Below, piece after piece: positions 40,079 to 49,380 of a stretch of DNA of 58,204 nt. Made by a program: the position numbers and the translations under genes. Within the stretch, counting starts at the first letter, position 1; every line of letters begins with the position of its first letter. A model generated the notes under the pieces. That model was not told the DNA's origin, ran no database searches, and worked only from the letters and a program-made list of their open reading frames with translations. The DNA comes from Nitrospinaceae bacterium (lineage in GTDB: Bacteria; Nitrospinota; Nitrospinia; Nitrospinales; VA-1), in contig JAJDBG010000016.1 of the NCBI GenBank assembly GCA_029261475.1, positions 1-58,204 of the forward strand, given 5' to 3'.

Positions 40079-43060
40079 ATGCGATCTGATTTTAGTTTGA
40101 CCAATGCAATGGTCATGGCTTCGGCTTCCAAGATACCTATCGCCTTGATAAAACTGGAGTGGCCCGCCCAACCTTTGGGTGCGCCTGCATTGAGTTTGTT
40201 TTTGAGTGACAAGCCGGGGATTGTCATTGATGGCAGGACCTGGTTTCATTTGATTGAATCTCAGGGGATGCTGGAACAACTGGTGGATGCTTCGAGTGGT
40301 GAATCTGGGTCCAACGGCAAGGTGACAGTGTCAGTCCTCAATCATCGGACAGACTTATTTTCGCCTTCTAAATCATTCTCTCATATCTTCCGTGAATACA
40401 GGCCGGAGGCAGGTCTGGCAACTGTTTATCAGTGGTTCGAAAATGAAGGAATGATATCAGAAGACTTGACCCCTATGTTCATCGGTCGCCCGGCGGACCC
40501 AATCACTTTTGATGAGAGTTCTTGCTCCTTTAGCATTGTCGATGTCGCAACGATTTATGGTGAGCAAAAACTTGGTGCCTTGGTAAATCATGATGTCTAT
40601 CCTCTGGCACCGGAAGCGTCTGTCGGCAGGATGAAGCCCATTGTATTTGGCAAAGTCCCCATGGCACCTGCTATCCCACTTCGCAAGACGCAGGAGACGC
40701 GGGTGAAGTCTGTGGTATTGAGTGGAGGATCGCTTGTGGACGTAGCGGATACTTCGGGGTTTGCGGATGCGGGTAGCATCATCATCAACGATGATGAGAT
40801 CGCTTACACAAGCAAGAATGCCACACAGTTTCTGGGTTGCACGGGCATCAATGAATTTCATTACGCCGACGATGTGGTGCTGGAGAAGGTGACGGGGCAT
40901 CGGTATTTGTTGAGCGATCCTGTTTATCCGATCCAAAGTATTGGCGCGGTCAGGGCGGGCGGTCACTTGGTGGATAGTGGCGATTACACCGTCGATCTTG
41001 TGAACGGGGAAGTTGTTTTTCCTGACAAGCCGAAGAAAACAGATTCCATCGACACCAAGTTTTTGCAGGCTCAAATGGACGCAGTCGCCTCGGCAAATAA
41101 CGCGACCGATCCGGGCAATGCCTTCATTCCAAACAGTCCGGCGACCTACGCCAAGCTCAGTCAGGGAGCGACCCCGCTTGCTTTGAAACAGACGGATGAT
41201 CTTGCGAATGTGGGTGAGATCGCAAGTGCTTTGGTGCGTGTGGAGCATTTCATGGAAGAAAAGTTGTCGTCCGATTCCTTGACTGTAGAGATACCGGGGA
41301 TCGGCGAGCTGGGCACACTTCCTCCCCCTTCCGTTGATGATCTGGCGGTGGTGACGGGCGATGTGGATATCACCCATGACACTTTGATCGGTACGCTTGA
41401 TTTTCCTGTCACCGACCCGCAACACGAGCATGCCTTACCGCAAAAAACAACCTTTACACAATTAGCAGTGGGCGGGATAGATCCAGAGAACTCATTTAAT
41501 TTGGGCAGTGGCACGAGCCATGCGATCACTTTCCCGTCTTTGCCAGCGGGAACAATAGATACGGGCGAATACAATTTCAATATTGTGGGACCAACGGGTT
41601 GGTCAACCACAACAGGTACTCTGGATGGGCATATCGGCACGTCCCCGGGAGCCAATACTCATAAATATTTCACCAATCCGCTCACAGGTAGCCCCAGTGT
41701 TTATACGCCCTACGGGACCATGAACAGTTTCACTGGAACGACGGTTTATTTGAGCACCAATGCAACCACCACGGCGACCGATATCACCGTGCGCTCGGCG
41801 GTGCGGATCATCACGATGACCCCGGTCGAAGATGTGGGAACACAGTCAACGGGCATCAGCACAAGCAATACCGGATCACTGGCTCAAACCACTGGCAACC
41901 CGGCCCTCAATACAAGCAGTGAGAAAGCCACCAAGACGGTGGTGAAGCATTTCGATATCACGAGCTACGTCAATGGCGATTGGGGCTGGTTCAAGGATAA
42001 AGAGATTCATGTGAAGTACAACGGCTCTGCGGATGGTCGGACGGCATTCATCATCCACACGGCTTTTGAGATCGAATACGCAAGAAGGCGTGTGAGTTTC
42101 ACCGATGAAGTCAGTGCCGATGTGAACGGAGTGATTGATGATGCGAGTGGGACGATTACGGGTACGCCATTGGCTTTGATCGAAAGGCCAGATCATATTT
42201 ATAAGTGGTCTGTTTTGAAGGGCCTTCAAAAAACGGTATCTGAAATCGACGGAGCGTCCTTCACCAGTGCGGGTTCGTTTTATGCGGCGCAAGCGAGTGG
42301 ATATAAGTTTGCCGGGATCGTCCAGGGTCAAAAATCATGGCGGGATTTATGGAAGGAATGGGGGCGTTCTTGCCGATCCTCATTTTACTGGGATTTGGGC
42401 AAAGCTAAAATTCTGATACGTCCGCTCAACCGCGTGGACTTGGGCACGACCTACGATAAGGCGATTCATCCCGACGATCTGCGTCTGGATGACAATTCAC
42501 GTTTGATATTCAAAACTCAGCGCGGGGCTTCGCGCAATATTGTCAATGCCATCGATTTGAAATATCAGAAAAACTGGAGCGGTGGCGAGAGCGAACCTTA
42601 TTCCGCCATTGAATCTGTCAGCGATGCCGATTCGATTTTGCGATATGAAAAACGCGAGGACGGGAGCCGATTCCAATTCGACTGGCTGCGCGATCAGGCG
42701 ATGGCTGGCGACCTTGCAGAATTTTATCTGGAGGAATACGCCGAGCCGTTGGATGTCTACGACTTCGATTTGTTCTTGCCCTACATGGCTTTGGAACGAG
42801 GCGATATCATTCGCATGAATCCGCCATCGCATGATTTGGACAACCTGCTTTGCGTGGTACTCGGCGTGGGCCGTGTCTTTGGATCGGGCAAGGAGGGTCG
42901 GATGGATTCTATCCCCATCACCGCGCGCGCGATGCGTGGTTTGTATATGCCAAAAGACGGATTTGGTTTTACAGGTTTTGGTTTCGATTTTGGTGACCCG
43001 TCGGGTTTTGGTTTGAGCGAATTTGGCGTGACCGGATTCGGCGGCGTAGAAAAAATATGA
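40079..43060 (+). CDS. Large tail tip/hub (host-specificity-like) protein
   Basis: ~993 aa from MRSDFSLTN; follows tail genes and precedes tail fibre; GF-rich C-terminus DGFGFTGFGFDFGDPSGFGLSEFGVTGFGG. Confidence 0.6.
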   Translation: MRSDFSLTNAMVMASASKIPIALIKLEWPAQPLGAPALSLFLSDKPGIVIDGRTWFHLIESQGMLEQLVDASSGESGSNGKVTVSVLNHRTDLFSPSKSFSHIFREYRPEAGLATVYQWFENEGMISEDLTPMFIGRPADPITFDESSCSFSIVDVATIYGEQKLGALVNHDVYPLAPEASVGRMKPIVFGKVPMAPAIPLRKTQETRVKSVVLSGGSLVDVADTSGFADAGSIIINDDEIAYTSKNATQFLGCTGINEFHYADDVVLEKVTGHRYLLSDPVYPIQSIGAVRAGGHLVDSGDYTVDLVNGEVVFPDKPKKTDSIDTKFLQAQMDAVASANNATDPGNAFIPNSPATYAKLSQGATPLALKQTDDLANVGEIASALVRVEHFMEEKLSSDSLTVEIPGIGELGTLPPPSVDDLAVVTGDVDITHDTLIGTLDFPVTDPQHEHALPQKTTFTQLAVGGIDPENSFNLGSGTSHAITFPSLPAGTIDTGEYNFNIVGPTGWSTTTGTLDGHIGTSPGANTHKYFTNPLTGSPSVYTPYGTMNSFTGTTVYLSTNATTTATDITVRSAVRIITMTPVEDVGTQSTGISTSNTGSLAQTTGNPALNTSSEKATKTVVKHFDITSYVNGDWGWFKDKEIHVKYNGSADGRTAFIIHTAFEIEYARRRVSFTDEVSADVNGVIDDASGTITGTPLALIERPDHIYKWSVLKGLQKTVSEIDGASFTSAGSFYAAQASGYKFAGIVQGQKSWRDLWKEWGRSCRSSFYWDLGKAKILIRPLNRVDLGTTYDKAIHPDDLRLDDNSRLIFKTQRGASRNIVNAIDLKYQKNWSGGESEPYSAIESVSDADSILRYEKREDGSRFQFDWLRDQAMAGDLAEFYLEEYAEPLDVYDFDLFLPYMALERGDIIRMNPPSHDLDNLLCVVLGVGRVFGSGKEGRMDSIPITARAMRGLYMPKDGFGFTGFGFDFGDPSGFGLSEFGVTGFGGVEKI

Positions 43061-43070
43061 CCGTCATTCT

Positions 43071-43141
43071 GAACGAAGTTAAGAATCTCTGTTTTTGAAT
43101 TTATATTTTGCCGTCATTGCGAGCGTCAGCGCGGCAATCAA
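43071..43141. repeat. Interspersed REP-like sequences
   Basis: CGTCATTCTGAACGAAGTTAAGAATCT followed by CCGTCATTGCGAGCGTCAGCGCGGCAATC; related copy at 57114-57152. Confidence 0.55.
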
Positions 43142-43212
43142 TTTTTAATTTTGTAAGCCCCCGGCGGCTCGCCGGATTTTGACTTTGAATTTTATTTAGA
43201 GGTTTAAAAAAT

Positions 43213-44277
43213 ATGACAGACACATACACAACCAATTTTAATATCACCAAACCGCAGGCGGGGAAGAACAATTGGGATGTCGATTACGCGGCCCTCTGCG
43301 ATCTGATCGATTCCCGCCTGGCTCTGCGCTTTCGCAATCTAATCGTCAACGGGGCTTTTGATATATGGCAACGTGGGACCAGCTTTGCCGCAATAGCGGC
43401 CGGATTGTACTCGGCAGATCGTTTTGAAATGTATCGGTCAGCGTTTGCTTTAGGCGCAACCTTGTCACGCCAGTCCAGCAGTGGGATTGTTCGCAGCGAA
43501 TACGTTGCTCGACTGCAACGCGACAGCGGTAATAGCACTACCGACGCACTGTGCTTATCGAGTGCCTTGAAATCGAGCAACAGTCGGCACTTGGCGGGGC
43601 AAAGTGTAACGCTTTCGCTGAAACTTCGTAAGGGCGCGAACTATTCAGGTGGCGACGTTTCTTTCAAGATCGTAAATGGTACGGGAACTGATGAGGGACT
43701 TGGAGGCGTAAATTTCACAGGACACAATGAACTTGCAACGGGGCTTGCCGCGACCACTACGGACTTCCAAATTTTTCAAGTTTCTGGAACGGTTCCCTCA
43801 AGTGCGACACAACTCGGAATTATCTTGTCCTACACGCCGACTGGGACAGCAGGGGCCGATGACTGGATTGAGATTGCAGAAATGCAATTAGAAGAAGGCA
43901 GTGTTGCGACTGCTTTTGAGTATCGTGACGATGGGTTGGAATTGTGGTTTTGCCAGTCTTATTACGAGAAATCATACAATCGTGATACCTCCCCGGGGAC
44001 AGTAACGAACCTGGGAAAAGAGAGTGTTGCCGCACATAGCCTGACTGGATATTTTCGTCACTCCTCTCAATTTAAAACGAGGAAAAGGGTGGTTCCGACG
44101 GTCACCACATACTCAACGGGAACCGGCCTGGCAGGAAAATTGTGGGTTGCTAATACACTTGATGTCGCGCCCTCGCTAGAGGATATAGGAGAAACAGGTT
44201 TTAGTTTCTATCACAACAGGACATGGGACCCCTCTGACTTTATCTGGTGGCATTGGACCGCTGACGCAGAACTTTAA
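43213..44277 (+). CDS. Tail fibre / receptor-binding-like protein
   Basis: RNLIVNGAFDIWQRGTSFAAIAAGLYSADRFEMYRS and EIAEMQLEEGSVATAFEYRD are typical of phage fibre carbohydrate-binding modules. Confidence 0.75.
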   Translation: MTDTYTTNFNITKPQAGKNNWDVDYAALCDLIDSRLALRFRNLIVNGAFDIWQRGTSFAAIAAGLYSADRFEMYRSAFALGATLSRQSSSGIVRSEYVARLQRDSGNSTTDALCLSSALKSSNSRHLAGQSVTLSLKLRKGANYSGGDVSFKIVNGTGTDEGLGGVNFTGHNELATGLAATTTDFQIFQVSGTVPSSATQLGIILSYTPTGTAGADDWIEIAEMQLEEGSVATAFEYRDDGLELWFCQSYYEKSYNRDTSPGTVTNLGKESVAAHSLTGYFRHSSQFKTRKRVVPTVTTYSTGTGLAGKLWVANTLDVAPSLEDIGETGFSFYHNRTWDPSDFIWWHWTADAEL

Positions 44278-44291
44278 AAAGGAAAAAAGAA

Positions 44292-44714
44292 ATGTCTGAT
44301 TATAAATTAACTAGCAGTGATGATGTTATTGAGATTGGAACAGGGAGAGTGATCCCAAGTGACATGAGGAACCGTCATCGTATCAAATTCGATGCCTGGA
44401 TTGCGGCGGGCAATACCCCCGACCCGGTCGATCCTGTCATTGTCACGACCGATATGGTAAAGGCCGAAGCGCGTCGGCGTATTCTCGATAATTTCCCGGA
44501 ATGGAAACAGGCCAATATGACTGCGAGAATGGTCGAGTTGAATAAAATACGCGCCGATGCGGGTAGCTGGACGGCGAACGAGCAAACAGAAGTGGCCGCA
44601 ATTCAAAGCGCGTGGGATTGGGTTAAGTCGGTTCGCGCCGCATCAGACGGGCTTGAGCTGAGCTTGCCTGCCGATTATCTGGACGATGGGCATTGGCCAG
44701 CTCCTGTGGTTTAA
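44292..44714 (+). CDS. Tail-fibre-associated protein
   Basis: Follows the fibre; MSDYKLTSSDDVIEIGTGRVIPSDMRNRHRIKFDAWIAAGNTPDPVD... Confidence 0.5.
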   Translation: MSDYKLTSSDDVIEIGTGRVIPSDMRNRHRIKFDAWIAAGNTPDPVDPVIVTTDMVKAEARRRILDNFPEWKQANMTARMVELNKIRADAGSWTANEQTEVAAIQSAWDWVKSVRAASDGLELSLPADYLDDGHWPAPVV

Positions 44715-44732
44715 ACAATGAAAGGGTAGAAG

Positions 44733-44990
44733 ATGACTATTTCCAGGGATGAATTGGACGCGGTTTTGGAGCGTCATGTGAAATCGATCAAGGAACATAT
44801 CAGCGATAAGCTGGAACCAATCACTGACAACCTTCAAGGCCACAGTGCGACATTGTATGGCAAAGATGGGCGCAATGGACTGGTGGGCGATGTGACGACG
44901 ATCAAAACGACAGGGCTGGCGTTCAAGTGGTTTGCTGGCTCTGGTTTTTTTGCGGGAATCTCAAAGTGGATTCACGAATTTTACAAGTAG
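44733..44990 (+). CDS. Small phage protein, possible holin/XhlA-like
   Basis: 85 aa: N-terminal helix plus one C-terminal hydrophobic stretch (GLAFKWFAGSGFFAGISKWI). Confidence 0.35.
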   Translation: MTISRDELDAVLERHVKSIKEHISDKLEPITDNLQGHSATLYGKDGRNGLVGDVTTIKTTGLAFKWFAGSGFFAGISKWIHEFYK

Positions 44991-45043
44991 GGGTTTGATG
45001 AAAAGAGAAAAATCAGTGCGTGCGGGTAAGATGGTGTGTCGGT

Positions 45044-45439
45044 TTACTTATCGTAGGAATCGATAACGTCTTTGATATCCTGCACGATGGTTTTGATACT
45101 GAAGGGTTTGGTTATCACTGCGTTCATACCTGATGCGAGATAGAGTTGCTTGTCTTCTTCGGAATTATTGGCTGTCAGGGCAATGATGGGGATGGGCTTT
45201 TTTTCAGGATGTTCGCTTTCAAATGCGCGGATGTTTTTTGTGGATTCAATGCCACCCATGACAGGCATTTGTACGTCCATCAAAATGACATCAAAGACCT
45301 CTGCCTTGTAAGCCTCGAATGCTTGAAGTCCGTCTTCAGCTTCCGTCACCTTGTGACCGCGCCGAGTCAGGAGTTTCACGCCGAGGGAACGGTTCATTGG
45401 TGTATCGTCTGCAAGAAGAATGTTCATAGAATCAGTCAT
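45044..45439 (-). CDS. Stand-alone CheY-like receiver domain
   Basis: MNILLADDTPMNRSLGVKLL, VILMDVQMPVMGGIES, IIALTAN, VITKPFS. Confidence 0.9.
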   Translation of the reverse strand: MTDSMNILLADDTPMNRSLGVKLLTRRGHKVTEAEDGLQAFEAYKAEVFDVILMDVQMPVMGGIESTKNIRAFESEHPEKKPIPIIALTANNSEEDKQLYLASGMNAVITKPFSIKTIVQDIKDVIDSYDK

Positions 45440-45506
45440 AACCTTATTATACAGTGTGTTGCAATGAAAGTGAATGAAAAGTTTTGAAACTGGAACTTAG
45501 AGTGAT

Positions 45507-46394
45507 CTACAGTTCCTTCCAGGCTCCTATGATTCTGCCGACGATGGGGTCGGGTTCTTCTGCCAGATTGATGATCTGTACTTCGGAAATAGGATTAATA
45601 GGGCGCAGGATGAGCAATTCCTTATGGACTTCTAAATATTTTGCGGTCAATCCGTCCTGATAGTAGATGGCGAAAATTTTGTTTTTCTGGATGCTTTTGT
45701 CATCGCGATCGATCACAACGATATCGCCCGAGTGCAACATGGGTTCCATGGATTGACCCTCGACCCGGCTGGCGACCAGGTTATTGCGTTTGCCAGCGGC
45801 TCGTATATGAAGCAGGACATAGTCTTCAATATTGTCTTCCTGAATGATGGGCTGGCCGGCGGCAATGAACGATTCGGTGAGTGGGATGGAGACATAGTCC
45901 TCGGCAGAAATTTTGGGTTCCTTGCGCGAACTTGAGGTTTTGAATACTTTGATCTCGGGCACCGGAGCGTGGTGTTGCTCGACGATGAAAAAGTAGTGCG
46001 GCAAAATATCGAGGGCCTTAGCGAGAGCCTCAATTTCTGCTGTTGTAGCAGGCCATTCCCCCTTTTCGATCAAGTCATAGACGGGTGTGCTCAACCCTAT
46101 TTTCGCGGCGAGTTCTTCGCGGCTCCAACCCTTGTTCCTCCTGAAAAACAAAATATTTTTTAAGACCGTTTTTTGAAGATCTGTTTTAGGGAGTTCCCCG
46201 GCGACAAGCCATTGCAGATTGACTTTGGAATGCTCGGCAATTTTTACCAAAGTTGCGGAACCAGGTGCTCTGCGCCGACTGGTGGATTTTTGCATGGCAG
46301 GATAATTCAAATCGTAATCTTTGCAAAAATCTGCCAGCGACTGCTTTCCCTTCAAATACTCAATTCTGGCAAGAATAGGTTCGTCTTCGTTCAA
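45507..46394 (-). CDS. CI/LexA-type repressor: two N-terminal HTH-like regions + S24 peptidase
   Basis: HTH-like N-terminus plus ILFFRRNKGWSREELAAKIGLSTPVYDLIEKGEWPAT; S24 cleavage A-G (FIAAGQPI), Ser (VEGQSMEPML), Lys (LTAKYLEV). Confidence 0.85.
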   Translation of the reverse strand: MNEDEPILARIEYLKGKQSLADFCKDYDLNYPAMQKSTSRRRAPGSATLVKIAEHSKVNLQWLVAGELPKTDLQKTVLKNILFFRRNKGWSREELAAKIGLSTPVYDLIEKGEWPATTAEIEALAKALDILPHYFFIVEQHHAPVPEIKVFKTSSSRKEPKISAEDYVSIPLTESFIAAGQPIIQEDNIEDYVLLHIRAAGKRNNLVASRVEGQSMEPMLHSGDIVVIDRDDKSIQKNKIFAIYYQDGLTAKYLEVHKELLILRPINPISEVQIINLAEEPDPIVGRIIGAWKEL

Positions 46395-46412
46395 GGCAAT
46401 GATTCCCCTTTT

Positions 46413-46469
46413 ATATTTTCGCTATATTTTCGCTTTTTGGTTGACATGATGAGAAAAGTGTCCGATATT
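46413..46469 (+). promoter_or_regulatory. Candidate repressor operator direct repeats and divergent promoter
   Basis: Two adjacent 11-mers TATATTTTCGC (46413-46423, 46424-46434), then TTGACA (46441-46446), 17-nt spacer, GATATT (46464-46469). Confidence 0.5.
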
Positions 46470-46687
46470 GTTATTCGGAAAAAGACAGCAGTGTTAATTC
46501 TTTTGAATGGCTTGTTGTTGTCAAAAGGCATAGGGGTCGAGGGCGTATGGGATCGGTCTCATGAACAAAATCAAATGGTATCAACGGAGCAGTGGGGATG
46601 GATGGCCGAAATCACTTCAGGCCTGATGTGGCAAATCCAAACCGGGGGCTTCCGTTCCTTGTTAATTTTAAGAATAGGGGAAGGTTT

Positions 46688-48886
46688 ATGATCAAGCAAT
46701 TAAAAATTGAGGGATTCAAGGATCAATGGCGAGACATTCAGTTAACGGGTCTGGATTTGTTCACTTCGGATAATGTCAATGGTGTTGGCAAGTCGGCGGT
46801 TCTGGAATCGTTCAAACTTGCGGTTTTGGGGGAACTGCCGGGTCGGGCAAAAAATTTGGACGATATTATGAAATTCACTTCTATGGATGAAATGTCTGTA
46901 GGTGCTGAGTATGACGATGGGAATCGGTCGGTTTTTTTCAAACGAAAGTTTTGCCGGGATGGAAAGCAGGGCGAGAAGCGTCCGATTTGGATCGACCGTA
47001 TTTCTTTGAAGTACGAGGAAGGCAACCACTGGATTCGGCAGAACATCGGTGCGGCTTCTATAGGCTTTGATCCGAATGAATTTTTGAATTTGAATGGCCC
47101 GAAGAAACTTCAGTGGATCATTTCAAACTCTCCTGAATCCTGGGCGATGACTCGGGAGTGGGTGCATTTGGTCTTCCTGGCAAAGTTGACGGAAAAATAT
47201 TTGGGAGCGGGTCTGGTTGCTCATCTATTAGCTCCCTTCGATATCAAAGGCTCGGAGGAATTGTTCGATCCGAAATCCTCAAGGCCATTGTCTGCAATGA
47301 CGCGTGTTTTGGAGGAGGCCTTTAAGGGGCAGGAAACAGACTCATGGAAGATCATTGAAAAAGTTCTCACTGCTTGCTGGCAGGTTTGGTCGGAGTCGGC
47401 ATCGGGAGAAGAAAATCTGAAGTCGATCCAAAAATTTTTAAAATCGGTCATTGCAGAGCGTAAGGGTGCCATTCGCGAACAGAGCTCTGCGATTGCCTGC
47501 ATGAAAAAGGACAATACTCAGAATGCTTTAGGGTCTGCTGATACGGAACGCAATGAGGTTCGGCGTTTGGCAGAGGAGATAGAGAAAGTATGCATTTCTC
47601 TGGAGAGGGTGAAGGTCGAACATCAGTCGGCAAGGGAGCGTGAGGGGCGTAAAGACTGGTTGAGAGAGGAAATCTCTCGTCTTGCAGGGCAAATTCCTTC
47701 TGCCAATGATGATTTTGATGGAAGGGTCGCGGAATTGACCGGGGCCTTGGTGGATGTCCTTCCTATCGAGAAGGAATTGGAAGAGGTCGGAGAGGAATAC
47801 GATCATCTTTGCGAGAATTTAAAGTTGGCAAAGTTGGAGGGGGAGAAAATTTCGAATCTGGCACTATTGAAAAAGGAGAAATCCGAGGCTGTGGATTCGG
47901 CCCTCATTCGATGCCCGGTAGCGGAATCTATTGTCTGCGATACAAATATGGAACCTCACCGAATTGCTTTGCGTGCAGAATTGAAAGAGCTCGATTCACG
48001 TTTGCGTGAGGTTCAGGAATGGATTGATGAACTTCAACAGCAGAAGGAAGCTCAGGCTTTGAAAAAAAATGCTGTGGCGGAGCGGTTGAACTCGGCGAAG
48101 ACCTGGAACGAAAGTCTCAAAATCCAGTTGGAAGAATTGAAAGAGAAGCGTTCTTCTATTCAAAGAGAAGAGTCACGTTTGACAGGGATGTCGAACGCCT
48201 ACCGAAAGGAGTTGTTTGAACTGGAAAAAAATTTCCCGATTGAGGAAGAAAAATCTGAGCCGGAGAAAGAGCTGGAGGAGAGAAGAGAACGGCTTCTGAA
48301 AGAAAAAAAGAGCCACGAGGAAAGTTTGGAGTCGATCCTGCGCGAAGAGGGACAAAGGCGAAGTCTGATGGAGCTGAGTGCCAAAAAAAAGTTGTCAGAA
48401 AATGAATTGGAAGTTCTCCAAAGGCTTGAGTCCTTGGCTGGCCCGGGTGGGTTGAGTCGGGACATTGCGGTTTCTGCCGCTTTAGGACTGGAGAAGGATG
48501 TCGGCGATGCTTTGCGTTTGCTGGACGATCGATTGAAATTTGCGGTGGATTTGCGCGGTCGGGAATTGGTGATGGGTTGGAACTGTGAAGAAAAACTCAT
48601 TCCTTTTTTCACGATCAATTCGGGACACTTTGTATTATTCATCGTTCCCTTTCTGGCAACACTGGTTGCGCGTTTGGCACGGGTTCGGAAGAAGGGTCGT
48701 ACGCTGAGGGCTCTTTGTATTGAAGCGGAAGCTTTGACTCCTTCCAATCTAAAAATTTTACTGGAAGGTTTATCGAAAATGAAAGAAGCGGGTTACCTGG
48801 ACAACATATTGGTGGCGCATTACACCTCGGTCAAGGACCCGACAGCATTGCATGGTTTTTGTGAGCACATACTTACGGCGAACTGA
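46688..48886 (+). CDS. SMC/SbcC-like coiled-coil ATPase
   Basis: MIKQLKIEGFKDQWRDIQLTGLDLFTSDNVNGVGKSAVLESFKLAVLGE (Walker A), long coiled coil with CPVAESIVC Cys hook-like motif, C-terminal ATPase half. Confidence 0.75.
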   Translation: MIKQLKIEGFKDQWRDIQLTGLDLFTSDNVNGVGKSAVLESFKLAVLGELPGRAKNLDDIMKFTSMDEMSVGAEYDDGNRSVFFKRKFCRDGKQGEKRPIWIDRISLKYEEGNHWIRQNIGAASIGFDPNEFLNLNGPKKLQWIISNSPESWAMTREWVHLVFLAKLTEKYLGAGLVAHLLAPFDIKGSEELFDPKSSRPLSAMTRVLEEAFKGQETDSWKIIEKVLTACWQVWSESASGEENLKSIQKFLKSVIAERKGAIREQSSAIACMKKDNTQNALGSADTERNEVRRLAEEIEKVCISLERVKVEHQSAREREGRKDWLREEISRLAGQIPSANDDFDGRVAELTGALVDVLPIEKELEEVGEEYDHLCENLKLAKLEGEKISNLALLKKEKSEAVDSALIRCPVAESIVCDTNMEPHRIALRAELKELDSRLREVQEWIDELQQQKEAQALKKNAVAERLNSAKTWNESLKIQLEELKEKRSSIQREESRLTGMSNAYRKELFELEKNFPIEEEKSEPEKELEERRERLLKEKKSHEESLESILREEGQRRSLMELSAKKKLSENELEVLQRLESLAGPGGLSRDIAVSAALGLEKDVGDALRLLDDRLKFAVDLRGRELVMGWNCEEKLIPFFTINSGHFVLFIVPFLATLVARLARVRKKGRTLRALCIEAEALTPSNLKILLEGLSKMKEAGYLDNILVAHYTSVKDPTALHGFCEHILTAN

Positions 48887-48951
48887 ATGACAACGATCGT
48901 ACGATGGATAGAAATTCACGAAACTAATGAAGGGATTCCCGGTTGTACCTT

Positions 48952-49377
48952 ATGAAAAAACTCAGAGTTCGGAAATTGAATCAAAGGCGTTCGCGTGTAT
49001 TCAATCGATGCCCCATTGTCAATCGCGTTATGGAAACGGGGGAAAGGTTGACGCGCGGATGTGGCGGCCTCAGCATGGTCACCGATGAAATTGGAGGGCA
49101 TTGTTTGTATTGCGGCAATTTTTATTACAAAAAACAGGCTTCACTGGAGGTGCTTTGGTTCCATTTCAAAATATCGCGAGAATATTGGAGTGTCCGTCGT
49201 GGACCCGAGCAGGAGTATATCAACGGATTTCCTGTCGATGGGATAGCCGACTCGCTTCCGGGAATTTTGAAGTCTGATCTGGATGAGGCTCATCCACCAG
49301 AATGGTTCTCGTATTTTATGAATTCCGATGAAGAACAATTCAAAAAATATCTGCAAGAAAGATGGAAAGGAAATTAA
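48952..49377 (+). CDS. Small zinc-ribbon hypothetical protein
   Basis: RGCGGLSMVTDEIGGHCLYCGNFYYKK. Confidence 0.5.
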   Translation: MKKLRVRKLNQRRSRVFNRCPIVNRVMETGERLTRGCGGLSMVTDEIGGHCLYCGNFYYKKQASLEVLWFHFKISREYWSVRRGPEQEYINGFPVDGIADSLPGILKSDLDEAHPPEWFSYFMNSDEEQFKKYLQERWKGN

Positions 49378-49380
49378 AAA

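Noticed and set aside
40457-41431. 324-aa minus-strand ORF inside the tail-tip gene
   Set aside because: Shadow ORF, Arg/His-rich antisense composition, no domain.
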